Shown here: positions 34,575 through 44,946 of the stretch, piece after piece
Position numbering within the stretch: the stretch's first letter is position 1
Layout of the letters: each line of letters opens with the position of its first letter
Origin: Stropharia rugosoannulata
Taxonomy: Eukaryota; Basidiomycota; Agaricomycetes; Agaricales; Strophariaceae
DNA: 64,000 bases
NCBI GenBank assembly: GCA_028532985.1
Contig: JANCIK010000007.1
Span: forward strand, 1,426,001-1,490,000
Direction: 5' to 3'
Notes under the pieces: generated by a model
Told to the model about the DNA's origin: nothing
The model's database searches: none
Seen by the model: the letters and a program-made list of their open reading frames with translations, nothing else
Position numbers and translations under genes: made by a program

Positions 34575-36588
34575 ATGAAAGTCAGCGTCCTCACCTCCTT
34601 CGTCGCCATTGCGCTCTCCGCCGCATCCGCCTTCTCTAACACAATTCCGTCTGGAAAGTCGGCCATAACGCCCGTCTTCAAGCGAGGTAAGTCTTACATA
34701 TCCTGCTACCGTGACATTGGTTTGACGGTGCGTTGATATTGTCAGAGCTTTCATCCAGCTTAGGTGTCGGTCGTGACAGAACCACAGGAAATGTCGGCAG
34801 TACGTTGTTCTTTTCAAATTCGCACGCGACAATTTATGACGAGTTGTGACGGGTCTGTACTAAGTAGCCACTGTACCCGTCTCCGTGAAAAAGCGCGGCG
34901 GCAGCAATGATAACAACGGCAACAACAATGGCGCTGGCGGGAACAACGCCAACAATAACAACGGCCGCGGCGGCGGGAACAATAACGGTGCTGGCAATAA
35001 CGGCCGCGGCAACAACAACGGTGGGGGTGGCGGTAACAACGGTGGCAACAACGGCGGAGGAAATAATAACGGCGGCCACGGCGGCAACAACAACGGCGGG
35101 GGTGTCGGAAACAACAACGGTGGGGGTGGCGGCAACAACGGCGGAGGAAATGACGGCGGCGGCAACGGCGGCAACAATGGAAACAACAACGGCGGCAACA
35201 ACGGCGGCCACGGTAACAACAACAACAACAACGGCGGCGGCGGCGGAGGAGGAGGGAACAACAACGGAGTCGGTGGGTACATCAACGGAAACAACAACAA
35301 CGACTTCGACCTGAACTTCGACGCCATCAACGCCAACAACATCAACGACATTAACCGCCGCGGTGCGCTTTTTCTTTTCCCTGCCTGTTTGCAAACCGAG
35401 AAATTGACCTAAATTTGAACCGCGCTCTAGATCTCCGTTTCCTCAACTTGGCGCTGCTTCTGGAGGACTTCCTGGTCTCGTTCTTCGAGCGCGGGCTCTC
35501 GCGCTACAGCCAGGACGACTTTCAAAGGGCGGGCTACCCGAACTGGGTGCGCGGCCGCTACGAGCAGATATGCGAGCACGAGAAGAAGCACCGCGAATAC
35601 ATCCAGAGCGCCATCACCAGCGGCGGAGGCGACTACATCCGTTCCTGCAGATATGAATTGTAAGTTCTATTTTTTTCACGTGTAAATTCATGCACTGGCT
35701 GACGGATTCATTTCCCAGCTCCGATGACAATGTCCGCGACTTTATCGAAACCAGCGAGGCGCTAGAGACCATTGCCGCGAGCGCCTACACCGGATCGCTA
35801 CAATATTTCCACGATAGAGTGAGTGTCCCAGCATATAAGCGCCCGTGGAATGGCTGACCTGATGCGCAATAAACAGAACTATATTACCGCGGGCGCGACC
35901 ATCCTCGCCGTCGAAGCACGGCACGCCGCATTTATCAACGGTGCCGTGCGCAAGCAAAACCCCTGGAACAGAGCGTTTGAGGTAAGCGGATTCTGCTCTA
36001 TTCATGATTAACAAACACTCACTGAACGTTAAAAAAAAACAGACGCCTCTCACCCCGAACGAAGTCGCCACCCTGCTGACCACCTTCTTTGACTTCAACT
36101 CATGCCCCGTTAACAACGCGATCAACCTGCCCAATGGCCTGCGCGTGTACCCGCGCCTCCACCTGTCCAACCGCCTCGTCCCCGGCCAGCAAGCCGAAAT
36201 CTCGTTCCACCGCGGAAATGTCAACGACAACGAGCGCCTGTACGCCGCGTTCCTCACCGGCATCGAGACCATCTTCGTGCCCATCGAGGAGCGCCGGGAC
36301 AACAACAACGGCAACAACAACGGCGGCGGCAACAATGGCGGCAACAACAACAACGGCGGCAACAACAACGGCGGGAACCACAAGCGCGGCGATGACAACA
36401 ACAACGACGGCAGGCACTACTTCGTCGAAATCCCGCAGGACCTACAAGCGGCTGGTACAGTTTTCGTTATCGTCGTGCGCGGCTCGGAGAACATCCGCGA
36501 TGTTAACCTCAACGACGACAGTGTCGTCGCCGGGCCCGCGATCGCCGAGTTCCCCTACGACTCTAACGGCAAGCCCATCAAATTGTAA
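34575..36588 (+). CDS. secreted ferritin-like (desiccation-related type) protein with Gly/Asn tracts
   Basis: Seven exons (34575-34686, 34746-34799, 34868-35362, 35431-35659, 35719-35818, 35877-35981, 36043-36588) give 546 residues. The signal peptide is MKVSVLTSFVAIALSAASAF. Exon 3 codes for about 145 residues of almost pure Gly and Asn. Then comes a ferritin-like four-helix domain: LRFLNLALLLEDFLVSFFER, CEHEKKHREYI, ETSEALETIAASAY and TILAVEARHAAFINGA. Glu and His residues in these helices sit where this fold (ferritin-like domain proteins, PF13668 type) binds metal. A second Gly/Asn insert interrupts the C-terminal beta-rich part. Kex-like KR sites flank the tracts. Probable wall or extracellular-matrix protein; metal binding is inferred from the fold only. 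Confidence 0.88.
34897..35300 (+). repeat. imperfect GGN/AAC codon repeat coding for Gly/Asn
   Basis: Irregular alternation of AAC and GGC/GGT codons across about 400 bp inside exon 3 of the ferritin-like gene. A shorter relative lies at about 36298-36390 in the last exon. Both keep the frame. Confidence 0.85.
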
Positions 36589-37419
36589 AGGAAGCGTTAG
36601 TGCTGGCAGTGGCGACTCCCTTCGGACTTACTTCTCTCCCCCGGCTTTGGCCAGTATTACCACTTATACCATGATACCTCTTATGCTACATATGTTTTCA
36701 GTATGCTCAATGATACCATTTTTGCTGCTCTTTGAGTTAATTTTATGTTGGAAATCTTGCAAGTTTTGGCTGCATGTGCCCGATCCCTGGAATGCGGAAA
36801 AAGTGATTAAAGTAAGGCGACAAACACACCTTCAACGAGTCGTTGACCTTCCGTAGCTGGTCACGATGCGAAGAGAAGAACGACCTGAATAAGACCTAGA
36901 CAGTGGTAGCAGTTGCACATAGAGATAGAAACAAGTACGTCGGGTTAAGTTGCCAGGTGCTATTTGCATGATTTTGAAGAGGGCAATTTTCGAAAAGAAT
37001 TATAGAATACAAATGTCCTTGAACTAAATGAAAGTGTTATGAACGAAAGTAGACAGAATAAAACAGGGTATGTCCTTGGTTTCGATTTAAAAATTGTAGA
37101 AAGATTGCGAAAATCGTTGGTGATCGGCTTAGGAAGGATGCCAAGCAGCCTAAAAGACAAGGTGGGGTTCAATATGAATTCTGTCTATAGAAGGTTTGAA
37201 ACTCACCGGTCCCAGCTTAATAACAAGTAGTAATACAATCCACCCGCGGATTTCCAGCTATCTTATACGAACAGGGGGCAATTATTAAGGGAGATAATGC
37301 GGTGCGCAAAGAGTTTTGCAAGATCTGATGTATGAGCTAGTCGACGATTCCTGCGTATAGATTACAGTTGGAGTTAGCAACGAGCTACAGCAAGGAGAAC
37401 TAGACACTCACCAGCGCGA
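36589..37419. other. intergenic between convergent genes
   Basis: About 830 bases. The open frames present are short and lack motifs. Confidence 0.45.
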
Positions 37420-37758
37420 CTAGTAAGAGGGGTCGACCTCCTCCATGGGCGCCCTTCCCATGCCCATACCCCCATCAAGCCACAATGCCTTCCGCATGGA
37501 AAAGGCCAGCCAGAACATGAATGCCATGAAGATCAGCAGCGCCGCTCGGGCGTACGGGGACGGTGTGCGCACGCGGAAGCGCGGGTCCGAGTCGAAGGCT
37601 GGAATGGGGTCGACGCGGCGGCGAGGTCGCCTGGGAGCATCTTCTTCAATGTCGTTGGCATAGACGCCCTCATACGGGGGTGGGTAAGTCGGAGATTCTG
37701 GTCGTGAGGATCCTGGACTGTAAGGCTCGGTGGGAAGGAGTTCGTACTTGGGCGCCAT
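37420..37758 (-). CDS. small single-pass membrane protein
   Basis: Uninterrupted frame of 112 residues: MAPKYELLPTEPYSPGSS, a Pro-rich cytosolic-type region with PTYPPPYEG, a basic RRPRRRV patch, then one hydrophobic helix (AALLIFMAFMFWLAFSM) near residues 71-87 and a short tail. The topology looks like a type II or tail-near anchor. The PPPY stretch resembles a WW-domain or Nedd4-type ligand. No family recognised. Single-exon genes are rare in this window, but codon use and protein shape are convincing. Confidence 0.7.
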   Translation of the reverse strand: MAPKYELLPTEPYSPGSSRPESPTYPPPYEGVYANDIEEDAPRRPRRRVDPIPAFDSDPRFRVRTPSPYARAALLIFMAFMFWLAFSMRKALWLDGGMGMGRAPMEEVDPSY

Positions 37759-38169
37759 TATATGTTTCTAAGTGTGCTCGTCAGAAGAAGTAGTGAAGTG
37801 AGCGTCATCGAGCAACGGATTGCACTTACCGCACCCTGGGAACACGTTAGCAAATTGTGGAGGACCGGCATCTCGGCCTTTTTGTGAAAGACGCATTGGT
37901 GGCATACTTCGCCTGCAAACGGTTGGCACAAAGGCATCTTTCTCCGACAACATTGATTGAACTACTCATGAGTTTGGTTAGATGACCTTAAATGCAATGA
38001 CACTCAATTTATCCAGAAAATGATGGTTTCTATTTTAAAAAGCTAAGATGATTTTTTTATTCTTCACAACAATACGATTCACTTTCCAATCGGGACTTTA
38101 AAACCATACAAGGTTAAATAGGCCTTGCAAAAACATAAACTGACATCGCAACCAGACCAGACCAGAAAT
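37759..38169. other. intergenic, no gene seen
   Basis: About 410 bases, AT-rich, with a short CCAGA repeat near 38154-38166. Confidence 0.4.
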
Positions 38170-38255
38170 GCACGAAAGATATTATTACGGGGCACCAATT
38201 ACTAACACCAGTAAGCTACTTCAACTCCCCAGGATACAGTGCAGTCAACGCTCGC

Positions 38256-38750
38256 TTAAACGTTGATGGGAGAGCATCCAAGAGCGACAACACCGTTCTA
38301 ATGGGCAATTCTAGTCAATGCCAATGCCCATTTACTCTATAATGTGCAAACTTACGAAGGAGTTGTCGGTACAGCAAACAGGCTGGGTATTGCAAGAGCT
38401 CGAACCGGCTCCAATGACGGAGAGGGGGGAGCAAGTCACTGTCATAAAAGTGAGTGAACCTTCCAATTCGCAGTGTGCTAATTGACATACCACCAATCTG
38501 GCCAGTGACGCTACTAACAGCAACACCGACACCAGAGAGGAAGCCAGTGACGAAGTTATCCGCGGTGGCAGCCTTCATTGCGTATAAAGCTCGAATAAGC
38601 TATTTGCATTAAAAAGTTTGAATCTGTACTCACAGTCTGGTAAGAGTTGCAGCACTGCACCGGACCAGTGTTGCACTGGTTGGAGGGCGATCCAGCAGCA
38701 GCAAAGATGGGGAGGGCAGCAAGAGCAGCGACAAAGACACGGGCAAACAT
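38256..38750 (-). CDS. class I hydrophobin (inverted twin 1)
   Basis: Four exons code for 107 residues: signal peptide MFARVFVAALAALPIFAAAG, then CNTGPVQCCNSYQT, the middle exon AATADNFVTGFLSGVG, GVTCSPLSVIG, SCNTQPVCCTDNSF and NGVVALGCSPINV. All eight class I cysteines are present. The gene is the mirror image of the one at 40160-40654: every base compared through exons and introns agrees, so the proteins are the same. A TATAAGA at 38845-38851 lies 95 bp upstream, in sequence unlike the promoter of its twin. Confidence 0.96.
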
Positions 38751-39015
38751 TATGCTCGAAGGTGAGGATATAATGAAATATGAGAAGGTAGGATTAGCGA
38801 ACTGGGGCCTGTTCAACTGATGGTACGTGGCCACTTCGTTAAGCTCTTATAGTCGCAAAGGCGTGCTGGCACACGTAAATGTACAGCTGGACGAGACCTT
38901 GGCAAAATCTTTGGAAAGCCTTCGTGAATAGTACCAAGCCCTTCGCAGACTCGGTAAGCGCACTGCGCAGGCGCAAATCGAGTTGATTCTCGCTTAGAGA
39001 ATGAATTCCACTTGC

Positions 39016-39262
39016 TTAAACACCCCTTAACACTGCTGACGCCGACCCATGTTTGGTGGCCGAAGATGTGCCATCAAACATGTCATGTTTTCAAATCGAC
39101 ATGTATGGCTCACAAAAAGCTAACAAAAGACCTCGGGGTTTCCTTAAATGGCAAAGCCGATGCCTGTTTGCCCACCAATACGATGCCACGGAAAACATGA
39201 CATGTATGGAGACACCTGTTTGGTCACCGAAAACAGGTCGGCGCTAGCAGTGTAAGGCTTAA
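39016..39262. mobile_element. MITE-like element with imperfect terminal inverted repeats
   Basis: Terminal inverted repeats of about 60 bp. The left end reads ACACTGCTGACGCCGACC and the right end, reversed, CACTGCTAGCGCCGACC. Both then continue through a divergent stretch to a shared ACATGTCATGTTTTC. The element is bounded by TTAA on both sides, which may be a target-site duplication. It has no coding capacity. It lies between the two divergent hydrophobin promoters. Confidence 0.6.
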
Positions 39263-40055
39263 GCGCGCGGGGACACGGCGCCTGGAGGTTGTGCGAGACG
39301 TGGCAAGGATCCGAAGAATGTAACCTCAACTTTTGTCCAAGGTACGCACGCGGCACAATTGCCTTCATTTGCGACTATGTACGCACTGCGTGCAATAGGT
39401 ATAGAAATGACCTTTTGTCTTATTGCTTATGTACCAACATATCTTCTTTAAGTGCTCACGCAAACAGTATCGCGTTCAGCAACTACGTACTATGGCCAGT
39501 GGCGTCGAGACAAAGTACGAGGCCACAGCCGTTGTTTAATTCTGTAAATAGGTATTAGTTACCGTTGACACGCATAACATAACGGCGAGAAATTAAACAC
39601 TAATCCCCATTCTGCTTTAGAGACTGAAACGTGTCAAAGATGTAGTACATGAAGGCCAGGAGGGGCCCATGCTTCTGAGCGTACGCCGCAAGTACGCCGT
39701 ATGTGGAGTCAGAGTGTTCCAGGTAGGGTTTGAAGAGGGGCCGGGCCATTCACGAAGCTCCAGAAGTCTATAATAGCTTTTGATTTCAAAATTCAGGGAT
39801 GTAAATATTTACGGCACCCATTTCACTAGACTGTATTCGAAACTGTTGGGAGCCAAAAGAAGCACAAAGTAGCGGTTGCTAGCAGAGTCGTTAAACCATA
39901 ACAGGAATGGCTCGAGTCTCGCGTGAATGTTAACACAACCCATAATGTCAAATTGTCGAGTTCTGACTGCATTTTTCTGCGGATCGTGCCATGTCAGGTG
40001 CATTTCATAGCGCACGGTCCACCATAAATTACGTTGACAAAATTTTGTTCAGCCC

Positions 40056-40062
40056 TATAAAG
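40056..40062 (+). promoter_or_regulatory. TATA box of hydrophobin at 40160
   Basis: TATAAAG, 98 bp before the ATG. Confidence 0.6.
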
Positions 40063-40159
40063 AGGTGTCGATGTGGACTGATTTCGTCAGTCGAACAAGC
40101 CACAGTTCTACCCGCAGCATTATCAACTTCAGTTAAGCCTACTCCAACAAACTTCAAAA

Positions 40160-40654
40160 ATGTTTGCCCGTGTCTTTGTCGCTGCTCTTGCTGCCCTCCC
40201 CATCTTTGCTGCTGCTGGATCGCCCTCCAACCAGTGCAACACTGGTCCGGTGCAGTGCTGCAACTCTTACCAGACTGTGAGTACAGATTCAAACTTTTTA
40301 ATGCAAATAGCTTATTCGAGCTTTATACGCAATGAAGGCTGCCACCGCGGATAACTTCGTCACTGGCTTCCTCTCTGGTGTCGGTGTTGCTGTTAGTAGC
40401 GTCACTGGCCAGATTGGTGGTATGTCAATTAGCACACTGCGAATTGGAAGGTTCACTCACTTTTATGACAGTGACTTGCTCCCCCCTCTCCGTCATTGGA
40501 GCCGGTTCGAGCTCTTGCAATACCCAGCCTGTTTGCTGTACCGACAACTCCTTCGTAAGTTTGCACATTATAGAGTAAATGGGCATTGGCATTGACTAGA
40601 ATTGCCCATTAGAACGGTGTTGTCGCTCTTGGATGCTCTCCCATCAACGTTTAA
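40160..40654 (+). CDS. class I hydrophobin (inverted twin 2)
   Basis: Exons 40160-40276, 40338-40419, 40472-40554 and 40613-40654 give 107 residues, the same protein as at 38256-38750. Eight cysteines in class I spacing follow a cleavable signal peptide. Donors are GTGAGT, GTATGT and GTAAGT. The last acceptor is CATTAG, not the earlier GACTAG, because only this gives the conserved NGVVALGCSPI ending. The upstream 150 bp do not resemble those of the twin, so the two copies may be expressed at different stages while making one product. Confidence 0.96.
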
Positions 40655-41188
40655 GCGAGCGTTGACTGCACTGTATCCTGGGGAGTTGAAGTAGCTTACT
40701 GGTGTTAGTAATTGGTGCCCCGTAATGACATTTTTCGTGACTACATTGCGTGCATGAAGGCATATTTACAGCGAATATTATTAAGTAAAGTATTGTGATA
40801 TGTGATATTTATCTGGAGTCAGGTAGGTGATGCGACTCGTTTCACGGTGTAAATTCAGTCTCCATTGTTTGGGACAACCGTAACGTGACAGGACGCACAA
40901 AGCGCACCCAGCCGTGATGTGATGTGCGCACCCCGCCCGGAGGACACGGGCAGCCCGCGAGGTAACGACGTGTTACATAATGAGCATTGGGATGACCTTG
41001 TAGCGGACCTGTACCTACTGTGCAGTAATGAGAGAGCTTAGTGAATATAAAATAGCGGAAATAATTGTTATGAGTTGCATAGAATGTACATGTTATATTA
41101 CTGAGCGGACGGGACGCGTCTAAATGTATAACAAGGTTGTAATCTGCCAATATGTGTATGAGTTACCATTAAGGCAAGTCCATAATTT

Positions 41189-41634
41189 GTACACATGGTA
41201 CGTCCAGGGAATTTTCCAATCTTTGTACTCAATGTACGGCCGATACCATTAAGATAATCGTACTCAGTGTACGGCCGGCATCTCTTTTGATCTTCGTACT
41301 TAGCGTACGGTCGGGGGCCGTTCCGACAAATTGTACTTAGCGTACGGTCGGGGGCCGTTCCGACAATCGTACTTAGCGTACGGTCGGGAGCCGTTCCAAC
41401 AATCGTACTCAGCGTACGGTCGCGGGCCGTTCCGACAAATTGTACTTAGCGTACGGTCGCGGGCCGTTCCGACAATCGTACTTAGCGTACGGTCGCGGGC
41501 CGTTCCAACAATCGTACTCAGCGTACGGTCGGGGCCCGTTCCGACAATCGTACTCAGCGTACGGCCGGCACTCTTTCGCACTGCGTACTCAGTGTACGGT
41601 CCGGGACGGTTCCGATGTTCGTACTTAGCGTAAG
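41189..41634. repeat. left-end array of 36-37 bp units, each with a GTAC-N5-GTAC palindrome
   Basis: Twelve perfect palindromes start at 41189, 41225, 41260, 41296, 41333, 41369, 41405, 41442, 41478, 41513, 41550 and 41585. A thirteenth at 41622 is damaged. The spacers are mostly TTAGC or TCAGC/T. From the fourth on, units also share CGGTCG, GGGCCGTTCC and ACAAT. The near-constant step of 35-37 bp (about 3.5 helical turns) would put successive sites on alternating faces of the DNA. Confidence 0.9.
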
Positions 41635-41694
41635 GGGGCATGTTCTTAATTAACTACTAACTATGTGACTACAGTCAATGCTTAATAGTTGACA

Positions 41695-44600
41695 TTAGTT
41701 TCTACTTATCTTATACAGTCCAGACTCTAATTTTTGTATTCTAAGGCGATTCCATATAGATATAAATACCTTGGTGTAGATAATAGCTCTGTCCTGCGTC
41801 ATGTAGCTCACTGATTTCCTTATTCTTGTGATACCGCCATTCCCGCATTCTGCCGCGCTGGAGTTTATGGATAGGAGCTTGGGTTCGGCTTCACCGTAAT
41901 TGTTTAGGAATGCGGCATGTCCGCATTTGGTGTGTCCCTTACTGTGGAATGCGTCGATGGCGAATGTTGTTTTGGCGAAGAACTCCGGCTCACGAGCCAT
42001 GCAATAAGGATGCAAGGCGCACGCGAAGTCGTACACAACTATTTTTGGTGCCTTTTCCCATCGCGTCAACAAGGCCGAGAATACGTCATTACGTCCTTCG
42101 GCTATCGGAATGCAATGGAACCCGTAACAGATGCTGTGGGTGCACCACACGCACATAAGTCCTCCGGTTAGGCGACTCTCCCCATATCTGGAATAGAACT
42201 TGTTGCAGCCCTCTCCTCTTTTTTCTTGATTTGCCTTGTCTTGCCCAGAGTCATTTGGAAAGGCTGGGTAGTGCGGCCGTTGCCGTATTGGTGGCATTGG
42301 GTAACATGCACCTGTCTTTGAGTATTTTAGTGAAATAAGAATACAAAAAGGTGCATAACAAATAACTTACATCTTTCCACGCTACTGGGCTTTCATCTAT
42401 TTGTTGCATTTCGGGAATGCAGTGGTACTTCGATAATGAACCGAAGGCGACATAGGCAGTCTCATACAGAAACTGACATATTTCAAGTGTTTCAAGTTTT
42501 ACCTCGCCTAGCGAATCGATTTCATGCTTACAGACGAAATATATGGCTGGGATGCCCTTGAGTGATGATAGTAATAAGCGCGTGGGATTGTGTATGAATG
42601 CCAACAACTTGGGGAGGTGTCCCACATTGACCAACTGTAGTACTGATTCTTCAGCAGCTAACTGTATGAGTACGATCAATAAGTTACATACTTGTTTAGA
42701 GACCGTTTGTGACTCGTACCTGTAAAAATAACTTGCGATACATGGATTCCGTTCTTGTCATCAGTGAGGCCGGCCCGCAGTGTAACTCAAATATATTCCC
42801 TAGCGCCGGACGTATGTCTATGAGAGCATCAACGACCAATGGAATGAGCTCCAATATCTCCCGGATTTCTTCGGCCTTTTTCTGTGCAGCTTGGCGTTTT
42901 CTAGTTGCTGTGTCGGAGGTCTCATCCGTAGGGTTATCATTCAACGCCAAGTCCGTTACATCCGGCAGAATTAGTTTCGGCCCCGACAGAATCCTTCTAA
43001 TATTTTGTCGCAATTTTTTGTCCTTAAGGCATTGGAGATTCGGCGCGGGGCGTACGAGATCCTTGATTGGGGCATCTGGTGAAATCGTTGTAGGAGGCCT
43101 CATTGTAGTTAAGATATTTTTCCTGTTGAAGGCCAACGTTACACCATCAAATATTGCAACATCCGGTGTTGGTCCACAGTCGGGACAATTCATGTCCTTT
43201 TCAAGCTGTACAAGCATAATATAAGAGAACCAAACGGCCCTGAAAGTGTCGTCCTTGATGAATTCCCCAGCATTACGATTGAAATATCGGCGGTTGACCA
43301 CCGTGACCCACGACACAAATGGAGTTTCTGATGACGTATAGGCGCTTGTGTAATCATCAAGGAGATCGAGAGTAAAGAGCGAGCGATTGTTCCAGTTGAA
43401 AAGGCCATATTCACGACAGTCAGGTCCGATAAATCGCTTAGTACATACGGGACATTTTTGCACCTCGATCTTGGACTTGAGAACGCCGGTGAGCGTATAA
43501 ATACTGCATGGAATCACTGTTATTGGGGACAACGGGGAGTACATTGTTCTTGGGCTGGAACAGCGACAAGACGAAGTTTCAGAAAGTCTAATGAGATCCG
43601 GAGCGGTATGAATTGTAGGTATTGGATCAAATTCGCCGTCGCTCTTGATACGCGCCCATAGTGGAGGTGGTAATGGTAAGTACGACACAGCAAGTGGTCT
43701 CGTGGAAAGGTTTCTAAAGTATGGTGTGCGCTCTGTGATTACGGTGCATATCAGAATAGTTAGGTAAAGCGGGATAAAATTGACTGACCTGGGTACCGCA
43801 CGTCAGTGTCATTGACACTGGTGTTCTCGTTTTCCGACCCCACATTATCCTCAATGTGCTGCCGAAGGACTCTTCGCGCCCAATGTATGTGGTCACAATC
43901 GAGGGCTCCCGGATCGGTCGCGCATTTCCATTCGCCTTCGCCTGAGTTCGGACCGCAATGCTCAACGAATGTGCGTGCCTTTATTGTTCTGTGTAGTGAT
44001 GGCAGAGGTACGGAGAACTTCGATACATAATGGTCATCTTTCACATGCTCATATCTAGCGAATAGGAAACAGAAGTTATTATGTGCTATGAGAGAACTTA
44101 TTAGAAAAAAGCTCTCATTCACGGTAGTATATTGCCTCTGCTTACTACTGAGTCCGCTGTCCAAGGGGAACTGTTCATATCCTCTGTCGTGTAGATACTT
44201 TTTGTGGAAACAGTCCTTTGTTGCGTGATAGTGTGGACAGAGGCAGAATACAGATATCCCAAGCCCTTCGCGTGTTCTGCATAGATGATAGAAATGATCC
44301 TAATATCCAAATCATTGGTTTATAGACCATGGGTGTATTCATAGTGTTAACTTACCGTTGCACAGTCTTGCCGTAGATTCCATCCGCGTACTACAAAGAG
44401 ATCATCGCTCACTTGGGTGAACATTGAATCATCCCAATCCAGGCTCTCCAAGAACGCATCGTAACCGTGAGCTTCGGTGTCGTCTATTACGGCTGCATTA
44501 CTTTCAGGATCTTCATATAAAGGCGGACCTTCCGATGTCCAGGCATTCCCATCTAATCCAGCTGCATGTTCATTGGTCCAGTCGTTTAGTACCATTGGCT

Positions 44601-44832
44601 CATCAGAATTGGGTATCGATTCCGGGGTAGGTAGATGACTCTTAGTAGGAACCTTCCGGCGACGCTTGAAAGGCTTTGTAGTGACTCGCGCCTTCTTCTG
44701 CGGCGAAACAATGACCGGGTCTTCAGGCTCGCTTTCATAGCATATTCTGGATGTTAGGGGCGATGAAGGGGGTGAATCATAAACAACAGGGGCGAGCGCA
44801 TGTGTCGGTTCCAGAGGGTCGTATCGCTGCAT
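41695..44832 (-). CDS. KDZ transposase with CxC5-type cysteine cluster
   Basis: Five exons join in phase: 44832-44356, 44299-43797, 43713-42720, 42661-42371 and 42315-41695, giving 961 residues with no internal stop. The N-terminus is disordered with a basic patch (KPFKRRRKVPTK). A first cysteine/histidine cluster (FCLCPHYHATKDC) follows, then CPVCTKRF and NCPDCGPTPDVAIFDGVTLA, the signature region of the CxC5 cysteine cluster found with Kyakuja-Dileera-Zisupton transposases. The C-terminal RNase H-like core shows TGGLMCVWCTHSICYGFHCI, D in VVYDFACAL, D in FAIDAFHSKGHTKCG and E in NSSAAECGNGG, the presumed DDE triad. It should cut and join the element's ends. The apparently complete gene makes this potentially autonomous. 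Donor and acceptor choices were fixed by phase and by the recalled family pattern. Confidence 0.9.
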
Positions 44833-44900
44833 GATGAGAATAAATCAGATGTGGAAGGCAAACAACGTCTGCTGCAAATAGCTGGGTGTTCACAAATATT

Positions 44901-44913
44901 GTACCAAGGGTAC
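44901..44913. promoter_or_regulatory. GTAC-N5-GTAC palindrome between divergent genes
   Basis: GTACCAAGGGTAC in the 114-bp gap between the starts of the transposase (minus) and the AT-hook gene (plus). Its position suggests control of both. Confidence 0.6.
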
Positions 44914-44946
44914 GATGTAAATTAACTTGGATAACGCGGGTCTGGT

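Larger units (their letters stand above)
38170..40740. repeat. inverted repeat carrying two hydrophobin genes
   Basis: Arms of about 580 bp: 38170-38750 and 40160-40740, related by coordinate sum 78910. Identity appears complete from the ATG through coding exons, introns and the first 70 bp after the stop, then fades over about 15 bp. The arms start almost exactly at the ATG. The 1.4 kb between them are the two unrelated promoters and a MITE. Confidence 0.85.

Noticed and set aside
34834..35394. Long minus-strand frames of Val/Ala or Leu/Pro repeats
   Set aside because: They are antisense readings of the Gly/Asn codon repeat in the ferritin-like gene.
41300..41641. Open frames of repeated RPYAKYD- or LSVRSRAVP-like peptides
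   Set aside because: They arise from translating the 36-37 bp palindrome array; the array is better explained as DNA sites.
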